Assembly: GCA_036725605.1 (NCBI GenBank) | Contig: DAIMDW010000001.1 | Location: 1 to 64,000 of the forward strand | Direction: 5' to 3' | Origin: CALBTQ01 sp036725605 | GTDB taxonomy: Bacteria > Lernaellota > Lernaellaia > Lernaellales > Lernaellaceae | Length of the DNA: 64,000 bases | Part shown: in pieces, positions 35,180 to 44,967 of the stretch | Layout: each line of letters opens with the position of its first letter | Numbering within the stretch: position 1 is the first letter of the stretch | The notes under the pieces: model-generated | Databases searched by the model: none | Seen by the model: the letters and a program-made list of their open reading frames with translations, nothing else | Told to the model about the DNA's origin: nothing | Program-made: the position numbers and the translations under genes

Positions 35180-38100
35180 ATGAACAATGCTGACAATGCG
35201 GAAATGATGTTTCGCCCAAACAGAATAGGGCAACGATGGAATTTGATCATATTAATGGCACTCGTTTTTATCGTGCCATTTTTGGGCACATTAATATTGA
35301 ACAGTCTATTCCCTTCGTGGATCGGGATTTCGTTGCCGATACATTCGACTCTTGAAATGGCCGGAGCAGCTTTTGGGCTATTTTGGGCTATTTTCATCCT
35401 CCTGTCGCAGCAAAAAACGCCGACTTCCCGAAGAGTATGGGTATCCTGCGCCCTGATATCCATGGCGATACTGGATATCGGTCATAGTTGCGTTCCGGAT
35501 GGCAACAGGTTCATGTGGCTTCGCAGCTTGTCGGTGCTGGCGGGAGGTGTTTTCTTCTCCTTGACTTGGTACCCGGATCGTAAGGTCTCCCGCCAAACAA
35601 CGTGGGTCACATCGGCATTGGTGCTGTTGGTTGCATTCCTTATCAGCCTTTTTTCCATTTTGAACCGCGAAAACGTTCCGCGCATGATTGCCGATGGAAA
35701 TTTAACGCCTTTGGTCAACGTTATAAATCTTATCGGTGGCGGATTAACACTTTTGGCATCGTTGAATTTCGCGATTCGCTACTATAAGGAACGAACTCTT
35801 GAGGAGTTGCTGTTTCTGGTTTTATGCATTCTTTTCGGAGTTTCCGGAATACTCTTTCATTTTTCCACAACATGGCAGGCGACTTGGTGGTTTTCGCACG
35901 TCGTACGTTTCGGCGCTTATTTTTGCGCCTTCTGGCTGGTGATGATTTCATACCGCACTTCAGAAAACGAAATGATCCATGCCCATGATGAACTGCGAGA
36001 CCTGTTTCACTTCTCGGTTGACGGAAAGCGGATGATCAATAAGGAGTTCCGTCACTTGAGAGCCAACGAGTCTTTTGCGACGTTTGTCGGACTTTCCAAG
36101 GAATCGTTGGAACCCCTGAAATGCTATGAAGCGTTGGGAGGGGCGTTGTGTGAATCCGATCAATGTCCAATGAGAGTGTTTGAATCGACAAAAAAGGATA
36201 AAGTTGACTATGAAATAATCATGAAAAGGACGGATGGATCGGAAATGGCCTGTCTCATGAAGGCGATCCGAATGAATAGACCGGATGGTTCATTTCGCGG
36301 AATTATTGAAAGTTTCATCGATATAACCGACCGAAAAAAAGGCGAAACGGAATTAAAGGAAAAAGCGGATAAACTGAAGACGCTGTCAAACGAGTTGGAA
36401 ATTATCATCGATGCCATCCCGGGTCTTGTTTTTTACAAGGATATTGATAACCGGTATGTGCGCGTCAACAAATATGTGGCCGAAGCTCACAAAATGCGAA
36501 AATCGGAACTTGAAGGCCAGAGTTGTTGGGATCTTTATCCCCATGAATTGGCGAAGAAGTATTTTGACGATGATATGGAGGTTGTGAAGAGCGGCAAAGC
36601 GAAACTCAACCTCGATGAGCCCTGGGAAACGGAAGAGGGCGCCAAGTGGGTCAATACCAACAAAATTCCGTACGCCGACCAAACCGGGAAAATAGTTGGT
36701 CTTATCGGCGTCTCCATGGACATCACGGAGCGCAAAAAAGCGGAAGATGAAATTTCCCGACAAGCTCGTCTGAAGTCCGCCCAAACCGAACTTTCGGATT
36801 TATTGCTGGGCGACAAGAAGATCAATGAATTGTGCCAAAACACCATCACGTATCTTTGCAAATATATGAATGCACAAACGGGCTTGATGTACTTGGATGA
36901 CGGAAACGGCGCCTTGAAACTGGAAACCTTTTATGCTCACAAGCGACCAAGTCACCTGCCCAACGAATACAAATATGGCGAAGGGCTTATCGGGCAGGCA
37001 GCATTGGAAATGCAGGAGCTATTCATTTCCGACGTGCCCGACAACTACATCAGGATCGAGTGCGGTTTGGGTGAAGCTGTTCCACGCAACATCTATATCA
37101 AACCAATAATTCGCGACAATAGAGTGAAAGCGGTGTTGGAATTTGGCAGTCTCTTCGCCTTCGACGAGTCACATTTTCAATTCCTGGATGAAGTTTCGAC
37201 GGGTGTTGCCATGACCTTGGAAAGTGCGGAGGCCAAATCCATCCAGGCGGAGTTGTTGAATGAAGCGCAACTTCTTACCGAGGAACTTCAGGTCCAGCAG
37301 GAGGAATTGAAAACATCGAACGAAGAATTGGTGGAGCAAAGCCAACGGTTGAAGGAATCGGAGGACAAATTAAAAACACAACAGGAAGAACTACAGGTTA
37401 CGAACGAGGAACTGGAAGAGAAAAACGAACTGCTCGAACGGCAGAAGCGGGAAGTTGACGACGCCCGCAAGGAAATCGAGAAAAAAGCCAGCGAGCTGGC
37501 GTTGGCCAGCAGGTACAAATCCGAATTTCTGGCGAACATGTCGCATGAGCTGCGAACTCCGCTGAACAGTCTGTTGTTGCTTGCCCAATCGCTGACACAG
37601 AACAAAGAGGGGAACCTTACCGACGACCAGGTGGAGGCGCTAAAAATCATCTACGGTGGCGGCAATGATCTTCTGAACCTCATCAATGAAATTCTCGATC
37701 TGGCCCGCATCGAGGCCGGTCGTATGGATCTGAAGATCAGTCCGATGCGTATTGAAGATCTCGCCAGAGGCGTACGTTCGTCTTTCCGACATCTGGCAAA
37801 GGATAAAAACCTCGACTTCGATGTCGTCGTCGCCGGTGATGCGCCGGATGAAATAAAAAGCGACGGAAGGCGCATTGAGCAGATTATCAAGAACCTGGTT
37901 TCCAACGCGATCAAGTTTACCGATGAAGGTGGCATCACGGTGACTTTTAACCGCCCGGCAGCCGAGAGCAAGCTCTTCCGAAACGGTTTGGATCCGGAAC
38001 AAACATTGGTCATCACGGTGAAAGACACCGGAATCGGCATCAGCCAAGAAAACCAGAAGATCATCTTCGAGGCGTTTCAACAAGTGGACGGAAGCGCAGC

Positions 38101-39538
38101 CAGAAAACACAGCGGCACCGGTCTTGGATTATCGATTTCCCGGGAGATCGCACAACTGCTGGGCGGAATGATTCAAGTCGAAAGTGAAATCGGCACAGGA
38201 TCAACTTTCAGCCTCTTTCTGCCTCTGGAGGCATTCCAAAAGGAAGAAGAGGAAAAAATCACCAAAAAGCCGGCAATGCGCGCAGCCAGATCCGAGAGCG
38301 CAATAATACCATCTGCATCCAATGCGGTTTTCTTCGTCGATGATGACCGTAATGCCATTTCCGAAGGAGATAACGTCATGCTCTTGATCGAGGATGACGA
38401 AAGGTTCGCCAAGATATTAGTTGGCAATTGTCGGGAACGAGGTTTGAAATGCATCGCGACTCCGACAGGCGAAAGCGGTTTGGAGTTGGCTGCTCGATAT
38501 CCGCTATTGGGGATTATCCTTGATATCAAGTTACCGGGATTGGACGGATGGTCCGTACTAACTGCCCTAAAAGAGAACATCCATACACGTCACATCCCGG
38601 TTCATGTCGTTTCAGTGGAGAAGGCTTCCATGGAGGCCGTGCGCAGGGGAGCGATTGGACACGTTACCAAGCCGCTTTCACTTGAGGATTTGGAGGACGT
38701 ATTCAAGAAAATCAAGGAGGCATCCCCCAAGAGCGTCAAGAGGCTGTTGATAATAGAAGATGATCCACAGATCCGCAAAAGCGTCGTGCAATTGATTGGG
38801 GACGGCGATGTGGTGACGGACGAGGCGGAAACGGGCCGCAGGGCTTTGGAATCGCTCCAATCGATTCCCTATGACTGTGTTGTTCTTGATCTTGGGCTTC
38901 CGGACATGACCGGTCTGGAACTTTTGAAGACAGCCAAGACTGAAGGCGTGAATATTCCTCCGGTTATCATCTACACCGCCTGGGACCTTTCCCAAGAACA
39001 GGAAAATGAACTCAAGCAATATGCGGAAACCATCGTCCTGAAAGATGTTCGGTCAAAGGAGCGGTTACTCGACGAGGTTTCACTTTTCTTGCATCGGGTG
39101 GTTGGTAGACTGCCAGAAAAGACCAAACAAATTATCAAGAATCTCCATGAAACTGACGAATTACTTAAAGACAAGAAAGTGTTGGTTGTCGACGACGACA
39201 TGAGGACATTGTATGCGGTCACCAGGTTGTTAAAAGAGCGTGGAATGAACGCGATCAAAGCAGCCGACGGGGAAGATGCTTTGAAAACGCTGGACGAGAC
39301 GCCGGATATCGACATTGTCCTGATGGATATCATGATGCCTATGATGGACGGGTACGAGACCATGAAACGAATTCGCGTCCAGGAGAGATTCCGCAACCTG
39401 CCGATTATTGCATTGACGGCCAAGGCGATGAAGGAAGACCGCGAAAAATGCATCAACGCGGGAGCGAACGACTATATGAGCAAGCCGGTTGATCAGGAAC
39501 GTTTAATTTCACTACTTAGGGTTTGGTTATACCGATAA
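35180..39538 (+). CDS. Membrane hybrid histidine kinase with PAS-PAS-GAF sensor and three receiver domains
   Basis: 1452 residues from the ATG at 35180 (AAGG eight bases upstream; an in-frame GTG is at 35171). About seven hydrophobic helices span the first ~260 residues, a MASE-like membrane sensor. Then come PAS (~275-390), PAS (~400-530), GAF (~535-685), a long coiled coil of repeated QQEEL/NEEL heptads (~700-775), HisKA (NMSHELRTPLNSL), HATPase (NLVSNAIKF, DTGIGIS, GTGLGLSI) and three receivers (LLIEDDE...ILDIKLPGLDG; LIIEDDP...VLDLGLPDMTG; LVVDDDM...LMDIMMPMMDG). All boxes look intact. It heads the cluster with CheR and CheB, a grouping common in large soluble and membrane hybrid kinase loci. 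Confidence 0.93.
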   Translation: MNNADNAEMMFRPNRIGQRWNLIILMALVFIVPFLGTLILNSLFPSWIGISLPIHSTLEMAGAAFGLFWAIFILLSQQKTPTSRRVWVSCALISMAILDIGHSCVPDGNRFMWLRSLSVLAGGVFFSLTWYPDRKVSRQTTWVTSALVLLVAFLISLFSILNRENVPRMIADGNLTPLVNVINLIGGGLTLLASLNFAIRYYKERTLEELLFLVLCILFGVSGILFHFSTTWQATWWFSHVVRFGAYFCAFWLVMISYRTSENEMIHAHDELRDLFHFSVDGKRMINKEFRHLRANESFATFVGLSKESLEPLKCYEALGGALCESDQCPMRVFESTKKDKVDYEIIMKRTDGSEMACLMKAIRMNRPDGSFRGIIESFIDITDRKKGETELKEKADKLKTLSNELEIIIDAIPGLVFYKDIDNRYVRVNKYVAEAHKMRKSELEGQSCWDLYPHELAKKYFDDDMEVVKSGKAKLNLDEPWETEEGAKWVNTNKIPYADQTGKIVGLIGVSMDITERKKAEDEISRQARLKSAQTELSDLLLGDKKINELCQNTITYLCKYMNAQTGLMYLDDGNGALKLETFYAHKRPSHLPNEYKYGEGLIGQAALEMQELFISDVPDNYIRIECGLGEAVPRNIYIKPIIRDNRVKAVLEFGSLFAFDESHFQFLDEVSTGVAMTLESAEAKSIQAELLNEAQLLTEELQVQQEELKTSNEELVEQSQRLKESEDKLKTQQEELQVTNEELEEKNELLERQKREVDDARKEIEKKASELALASRYKSEFLANMSHELRTPLNSLLLLAQSLTQNKEGNLTDDQVEALKIIYGGGNDLLNLINEILDLARIEAGRMDLKISPMRIEDLARGVRSSFRHLAKDKNLDFDVVVAGDAPDEIKSDGRRIEQIIKNLVSNAIKFTDEGGITVTFNRPAAESKLFRNGLDPEQTLVITVKDTGIGISQENQKIIFEAFQQVDGSAARKHSGTGLGLSISREIAQLLGGMIQVESEIGTGSTFSLFLPLEAFQKEEEEKITKKPAMRAARSESAIIPSASNAVFFVDDDRNAISEGDNVMLLIEDDERFAKILVGNCRERGLKCIATPTGESGLELAARYPLLGIILDIKLPGLDGWSVLTALKENIHTRHIPVHVVSVEKASMEAVRRGAIGHVTKPLSLEDLEDVFKKIKEASPKSVKRLLIIEDDPQIRKSVVQLIGDGDVVTDEAETGRRALESLQSIPYDCVVLDLGLPDMTGLELLKTAKTEGVNIPPVIIYTAWDLSQEQENELKQYAETIVLKDVRSKERLLDEVSLFLHRVVGRLPEKTKQIIKNLHETDELLKDKKVLVVDDDMRTLYAVTRLLKERGMNAIKAADGEDALKTLDETPDIDIVLMDIMMPMMDGYETMKRIRVQERFRNLPIIALTAKAMKEDREKCINAGANDYMSKPVDQERLISLLRVWLYR

Positions 39539-39561
39539 TACAGTCGACCCAGAGGAACGAG

Positions 39562-40392
39562 ATGAAGGAATTGGAAATCGAAAACATAGAAATCAACCTG
39601 CTGCTGGAGGCCATTTTCCAGCGTTGCGGCTATGATTTTCGATCCTATGCCCGGGCTTCCGTCGAACGTCGGATAAGACAGTTTTTATCCGAATCCCAGT
39701 GTGAGAAGATTTCGGAAATGATTCAATTGGTCCTCTGGGACGAGACGTTCTGCTCCCGGTTGATCCAGCAATTTTCAATCTCCGTCACTGAGATGTTCCG
39801 CGATCCGGCTATTTATTTGGCGATTAGGAGGGATGTCATTCCGTTGCTCCGGACCTACCCGCACATCAAGATTTGGCACGCCGGTTGTGCCACGGGAGAG
39901 GAAGCGTATTCCCTTGCCATCATATTGAAGGAGGAGGGCCTTTTCAAAAGGACCACCATTTTTGCCACCGATTTCAATGACTCCACTCTGGATAGAGCCA
40001 AAAACGGCATCTATTCTATTGAGACAATCAAGGAGGCCACCAGAAACTACCAGATTGCAGGTGGACGTTCATCTTTCTCCGAATATTATCACTCGAAATA
40101 CAACGCTGCAGCCATTGATGCTTCGCTAAAGAGAAGGATCACCTTTGCCAACCATAATCTGGTGACAGATCACGTGTTTGGTGAAATGCATTTGATCTTC
40201 TGTAGAAACGTGCTGATCTATTTCAACCGTGAACTACAAAATCGTGTCCTGAAGCTGTTTTCCGAAAGCCTGGTGCATGGCGGCTTTTTATGTCTGGGAT
40301 TAAAGGAATCCATCGACTTCACTGATGCGGTTGAAGATTTCGAAGTGGTCGACAAAAAGATGCGCATTTATAAGAAAAAGGGCGCACCATGA
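39562..40392 (+). CDS. CheR-type protein-glutamate methyltransferase
   Basis: 276 residues from the ATG at 39562, with AGAGGA upstream; the open frame extends back into the kinase end. The N-terminal helical CheR_N is followed by the SAM-binding WHAGCATGEEAYSLA, then IFATDFNDSTLDRAKNGIY, FANHNLV and FCRNVLIYF, all standard CheR motifs. It methylates glutamates on a receptor or kinase, but no methyl-accepting chemotaxis protein, CheA or CheW is present in the window. The likely targets are the neighbouring hybrid kinases. Confidence 0.94.
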   Translation: MKELEIENIEINLLLEAIFQRCGYDFRSYARASVERRIRQFLSESQCEKISEMIQLVLWDETFCSRLIQQFSISVTEMFRDPAIYLAIRRDVIPLLRTYPHIKIWHAGCATGEEAYSLAIILKEEGLFKRTTIFATDFNDSTLDRAKNGIYSIETIKEATRNYQIAGGRSSFSEYYHSKYNAAAIDASLKRRITFANHNLVTDHVFGEMHLIFCRNVLIYFNRELQNRVLKLFSESLVHGGFLCLGLKESIDFTDAVEDFEVVDKKMRIYKKKGAP

Positions 40393-40401
40393 CTTGGTAC
40401 A

Positions 40402-41028
40402 ATGGTTAAGGATAGAAAATATATGGCGATTGTCATCGGCGCCTCAGCAGGAGGATTCGCCGCTTTGACGGAGCTGTTTTCCGTTTTTCCCGCGGATTTT
40501 AATCTTCCAATTCTTGTTGTCGAACACCTTCATCATGAGGACAACGGACGCTTTTCCTATCACCTTGGGGAAATTACACCCATACCGGTTATCGAACCTT
40601 GCGACAAGGAACAAATCAAATCGGGCTGCATCTACGTTGCGCCGGCGAATTATCATATGTTGGCGGAAAGCGACGGCACCATCGCCCTTTCGATTGACCC
40701 GAAAGTGGGCTGGTCCCGGCCGTCCATTGACGTTCTATTCGAAAGCGCCGCCCACTTGTGGAAAAACAAGCTGATTGCCGTGATCCTGACCGGCGCCAAC
40801 GCTGATGGCGCTAAAGGAATGAAAATGGTGAAGGAGTTTGGCGGGACAATGGTCGCCCAGGATCCGACGACCGCGGAGAGTCCGAGTATGCCGCAATACG
40901 CAATCAATATGGCTGGGATCACCAACGTTCTTTCACTGCAAGAGATTGGTGAATTTCTATGCGAATGCAGCGATGTTGCTCCGAGAATACAGAAAACGAA
41001 GCCTGTTGTTGAAGGGAGAGAGCAATGA
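40402..41028 (+). CDS. Stand-alone CheB methylesterase domain
   Basis: 208 residues. The catalytic triad of CheB is visible: Ser in IGASAGG, His in VEHLHHED and Asp in LTGANADGA. The regulatory receiver domain of classical CheB is absent, so activity is not controlled by its own phosphorylation. The start at 40402 lies nine bases after cheR; an ATG at 40423 with a better AAGGA is an alternative. The stop overlaps the start of the next kinase (ATGA). It should demethylate or deamidate the same targets as the adjacent CheR. Confidence 0.93.
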   Translation: MVKDRKYMAIVIGASAGGFAALTELFSVFPADFNLPILVVEHLHHEDNGRFSYHLGEITPIPVIEPCDKEQIKSGCIYVAPANYHMLAESDGTIALSIDPKVGWSRPSIDVLFESAAHLWKNKLIAVILTGANADGAKGMKMVKEFGGTMVAQDPTTAESPSMPQYAINMAGITNVLSLQEIGEFLCECSDVAPRIQKTKPVVEGREQ

Positions 41029-43892
41029 AGCAACGTCAGAAGATACTGATCGTGGATGATCGGATTGAAAACCTGATCGTATTGGAAGAAGTTCTTTCCA
41101 ATCTTGACGTGGAAATATTTCGAGCGACCAGTGGAAATGAAGCTCTTTCTTTGGCATTGAAGCATGACTTTGCCGTTGCGCTCCTTGATGTGATGATGCC
41201 CGAGATGGATGGATACGAACTGGCTGAACTCCTCCGAGGTGACGCGAAAACACAAGTAATGCCGATTGTTTTCCTCACGGCATCCTATTATGACGAAAAA
41301 CACATGTTTATGGGGTATGAAGCCGGTGGCGTTGATTACATTATGAAACCTTACGCACCGGATGTTCTTCTGAGTAAAGTAAAGATATTTCTGGAACTCA
41401 ACAAACACAGAAAACATCTTGAAGAACTGGTGGCTCACCGCACGAAAAGACTTTCCCATATCAGCGAGGTCCTTCGCGCCATTCGGGACGTCAATCAACT
41501 GATCGTCAAGGAAAAAAATGTACATGCACTGATCCAGAAATCCTGCGATTTGTTGGTCGGATCGCGTGGGATGGAAGGGGCATGGATCATTCTCACCGAT
41601 GAAGATCAGGACGACATAATCGAGGCTCATAAAGGTTTTGTCGAAAGTGTTTTCTCCGATTTTGTTGAGGTATTTCGGAATCATAATCTTCCGCATTGCT
41701 GCCGGCTGGCGAGGGAGAAAAAACGCGTTATCGCCGCCCGGAATTTTTCCGAGGGATGCAGCACATGCCCCTTGAAGGAGTTTTATTCCACAAAGGGAGT
41801 GTTGATCTCGGAATTGGTCCACAAAGACCAATCCTATGGTTTCATTTCGGTTACATTGCCTCCGGAATATATTGAAGACGCAGAAGAAATATCCTTATTT
41901 GATGAAATAACCGGTGATATCGCCTTCGCCTTGCATGGTATCAAAACGGAGAAAAAACGTCACGAGTTGAACGCTCTTTTCCGGCAGTCCTTTGAAATGG
42001 CCAGCATCGGCAAAACGTTGATCGATCCTGACAGGTGCATGAAATTGGTCAATCGAGCGCTTGCCGATCTCCTTGAGTATCCCCGCGAAGAACTGGAAAA
42101 CCTATGCCTCGATGATATCGTTCACCCTGACGATTTATCCGAAAATAACGAGCACATTCGATGCCTGCTGGCCGGTGAGCGCCTGAAATGCAGAATGGAG
42201 GAACGCCTTGTCCGAAAGGATAAGCAAGTCATCTGGGCGGACGTCAACATGGCGTTGATGCGCAACCGAGCGGGCGAACCGCTTTTTCTCATCACACATG
42301 TCTTGGACATCACGGATCGGAAGCGGACCGACGAAGCGTTACGTCAGTCGCATAAGATCATCAATTTGAGTCCCGCCGTCGCCTTCCTCTGGAAGAACGA
42401 TGAAGGCTGGCCCGTCGAATACGTTTCGGACAATGTCGTTGAGCTGTTCGGTTATTCGGCTGAAGAGTTTATCAATGGTGAAGTATCATACGGTAAAATC
42501 ATTTATCCGGATGACCTGGATCGAGTCGGCAAGGAAGTCGACGATTACTCCAAAAAAGACGGTACAGAGAACTTCGTTCATAAACCTTATCGAATCATCA
42601 CCAAAGACGGGGATGTCAGGTGGGTGGACGACCGGACAACTATTTTAAGGAACAAAGATGGAATAATAACCCACTACCAAGGCGTCGTTTTGGATATCAC
42701 CGAGCGAAAAGCGGCCGAGAGTGCTCTTGAAAAAAGCGAAGGGCAGTTGGCTACCGCAGTGGAAATGGCTCGTCTTGGACCTTGGGAATACGAAGTCGCC
42801 AATGATTTGTTCACGTTCAACGACTATTTCTACAAGATATTTCGCACGACGGCCGATCGCGTCGGCGGTTATACAATGTCCTCGGCCGAGTATGCCGGCC
42901 GGTTCGTTCACCCGGATGATCGGGACATGGTCAGTGAGGAAGTCCGTAAGGCCATCGAAGCGGAGAACCTCAACTTCTCTCGGCAATTCGAACATCGAAT
43001 GCTTTTCGAAGACGGGAGCGTCGGCCACATCTCCGTTCGATTTTTCGTCGCCAAGGATGAAAATGGAAAGACGGTCAGGACTTATGGAGTGAATCAGGAC
43101 ATCACCGACCGTATACGCGCGGAAGAGGAAAGAACCACTCTTGAGAATCAACTTCGTCACCAACAAAAACTGGAGTCGATCGGCACGCTGGCTTCAGGCG
43201 TAGCTCATGAAATCAACAATCCCTTGACTGGAATATTGAATTTCGCCGAATTGATCAAAGAAAAATTCCAAACCAATACCGAGAAGATACCCGGCTATGC
43301 CGATAAAATTATCGATGAAAGCAAACGCGTCGCCGGCATCGTACGAAATCTGTTGGCTTTCGCCCGTCAGGAAAAGGAGCACCATAGCCCCGCACATATC
43401 TCTGATATCATCGAAAGTTCGCTTTCCCTGATTGGAGCCGTCCTTCGTAAGGATCAGATAATTGTGGAGAAGGAATTACCCGAGGAAATGCCTACAATAA
43501 AATGCAGAAGTCAACAAATTCAACAGGTAATTATGAATCTGATTACCAACGCACGTGATGCTTTGAATGAAAAATACCACGATTACAATGATGACAAAAT
43601 ACTACGAATCGCCGCAGACGCTATCACACGGGAGGGAGAGTCGTGGGTTCGGGTGACCGTGGAAGATCATGGCAACGGAATCAAACCTGAAATAGTGAAC
43701 CGCATCTTTGATCCGTTCTTCACTACCAAATCGCGCGATTCCGGTACAGGTTTGGGATTGTCGGTCAGTCATGGCATCATTACCGAACATAGGGGGGAAA
43801 TAACGGTAGACAGCAAGGATGGAGAATATACTCGTTTTAATATTTTCCTTCGCGTCGATAATGGATGGACAAATAATCATATTGAAGGGTGA
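41025..43892 (+). CDS. Histidine kinase with N-terminal receiver, GAF-like and three PAS domains
   Basis: 955 residues, cytoplasmic. An N-terminal receiver (ILIVDDRIEN, LLDVMMPEMDG, MKPY) is followed by a GAF-like region (~165-310) with a Cys cluster (HCCRLAREKK, CSTCPL), three PAS domains (~320-440, 440-570, 575-700), HisKA (GVAHEINNPLTG) and HATPase (NLITNARDAL, DHGNGI, GTGLGLSV). It can thus receive a phosphate from the upstream three-receiver kinase and start a second relay. The ATG overlaps the cheB stop and GGGAGAG lies upstream. Low-GC codon use matches its neighbours. Confidence 0.93.
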   Translation: MKQRQKILIVDDRIENLIVLEEVLSNLDVEIFRATSGNEALSLALKHDFAVALLDVMMPEMDGYELAELLRGDAKTQVMPIVFLTASYYDEKHMFMGYEAGGVDYIMKPYAPDVLLSKVKIFLELNKHRKHLEELVAHRTKRLSHISEVLRAIRDVNQLIVKEKNVHALIQKSCDLLVGSRGMEGAWIILTDEDQDDIIEAHKGFVESVFSDFVEVFRNHNLPHCCRLAREKKRVIAARNFSEGCSTCPLKEFYSTKGVLISELVHKDQSYGFISVTLPPEYIEDAEEISLFDEITGDIAFALHGIKTEKKRHELNALFRQSFEMASIGKTLIDPDRCMKLVNRALADLLEYPREELENLCLDDIVHPDDLSENNEHIRCLLAGERLKCRMEERLVRKDKQVIWADVNMALMRNRAGEPLFLITHVLDITDRKRTDEALRQSHKIINLSPAVAFLWKNDEGWPVEYVSDNVVELFGYSAEEFINGEVSYGKIIYPDDLDRVGKEVDDYSKKDGTENFVHKPYRIITKDGDVRWVDDRTTILRNKDGIITHYQGVVLDITERKAAESALEKSEGQLATAVEMARLGPWEYEVANDLFTFNDYFYKIFRTTADRVGGYTMSSAEYAGRFVHPDDRDMVSEEVRKAIEAENLNFSRQFEHRMLFEDGSVGHISVRFFVAKDENGKTVRTYGVNQDITDRIRAEEERTTLENQLRHQQKLESIGTLASGVAHEINNPLTGILNFAELIKEKFQTNTEKIPGYADKIIDESKRVAGIVRNLLAFARQEKEHHSPAHISDIIESSLSLIGAVLRKDQIIVEKELPEEMPTIKCRSQQIQQVIMNLITNARDALNEKYHDYNDDKILRIAADAITREGESWVRVTVEDHGNGIKPEIVNRIFDPFFTTKSRDSGTGLGLSVSHGIITEHRGEITVDSKDGEYTRFNIFLRVDNGWTNNHIEG

Positions 43893-43897
43893 AGCTC

Positions 43898-44944
43898 ATG
43901 GCCAAAGTACTCATAGTTGATGATGAGGTGAACATTCGCGAAGCATTTCGCGAATTCCTGGAAGCGGATGAGCATAAGGTGGTTCTGGCTGGCGACGCCA
44001 ACGCTGCCATTCAGTTATTGAACGAAAACCATTTTGATGTGGTGATTACCGATATCATTATGCCCAGAAAATCTGGGGTGGAATTGTTAAAAGAAATCAA
44101 AGAATTATCCCCCCATACGCAGGTCATTATGATTACTGGGGAGCCGACTGTCGAAACTGCCTCACAAGCGGTGCGGGCAGGGGCGTTCGACTATATGAGT
44201 AAACCACTGGAAGGCAAAAAAATACGGGAGCTGGTGATAAAAGCGTCGCGGGCCAAGGAGCTTTTGGACGAGAAAAAACGGGTGGAGGAAGAAAACGAAT
44301 ACTATCGGCAGCACCTGGAGAGACTTGTTCAGGAGCGAACTGCAGAGTTGGACGCCACAAACGAAAAATTGCATAAGGCTCTCACCGGAATAATCCAAGC
44401 CATGACGTTGACCATCGAAAAGAGAGATCCTTACACGGCCGGTCACCAAATGCGGGTCGGCCAATTGGCTAAAAAATTAGCTGAAGAAATGGAATTGTCC
44501 GCCAAACTGATCGAAGGCACATTCATGGCCGGCGTTGTCCATGACATCGGCAAAATCGCGGTTCCTGCCGAGATTCTGACGAAGCCGGGCAAACTTACCG
44601 AAGAAGAGATGGCGCTGATAAAGAAGCACACAAAAGTTGGTTATGATATTTTGAATTCAATTGACTTTCCTTGGCCTATTGCCGAGACCATTCTGCAACA
44701 CCATGAGCGAATGGACGGCTCAGGCTATCCGCAGGGTCTGGTTGGGGAAGAGATATGTCTTGAGGCAAGAATCCTGGCTGTAGCGGATGTCGTTGAAGCC
44801 ATGGCGCATCATCGACCGTATCGACCGGCCTTGGGAATCGGCAGGGCATTGGATGAAATCGCGAAGAACAAAGACCGATTCTATGATCCAAATGTTGCAG
44901 AATCATGCCACCGCTTGTTTTACAACAAGGGTTTTACTTTCTAA
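43898..44944 (+). CDS. RpfG-type response regulator with intact HD-GYP domain
   Basis: 348 residues from the ATG at 43898 (AAGG eight bases upstream; a GTG at 43889 overlaps the preceding stop). The receiver is at ~1-120 (VLIVDDE, ITDIIMPRKSG, SKPL), a coiled coil at ~125-165, and HD-GYP at ~170-345 with VVHDIGKIAVP and HHERMDGSGYP, the full set of metal and GYP residues. It should hydrolyse cyclic di-GMP (or a related dinucleotide) to pGpG or GMP when phosphorylated. It is the last gene of the island's plus-strand operon and convergent with a degenerate relative. Confidence 0.94.
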   Translation: MAKVLIVDDEVNIREAFREFLEADEHKVVLAGDANAAIQLLNENHFDVVITDIIMPRKSGVELLKEIKELSPHTQVIMITGEPTVETASQAVRAGAFDYMSKPLEGKKIRELVIKASRAKELLDEKKRVEEENEYYRQHLERLVQERTAELDATNEKLHKALTGIIQAMTLTIEKRDPYTAGHQMRVGQLAKKLAEEMELSAKLIEGTFMAGVVHDIGKIAVPAEILTKPGKLTEEEMALIKKHTKVGYDILNSIDFPWPIAETILQHHERMDGSGYPQGLVGEEICLEARILAVADVVEAMAHHRPYRPALGIGRALDEIAKNKDRFYDPNVAESCHRLFYNKGFTF

Positions 44945-44967
44945 ATCTATTACTACACCTTGGCGGA

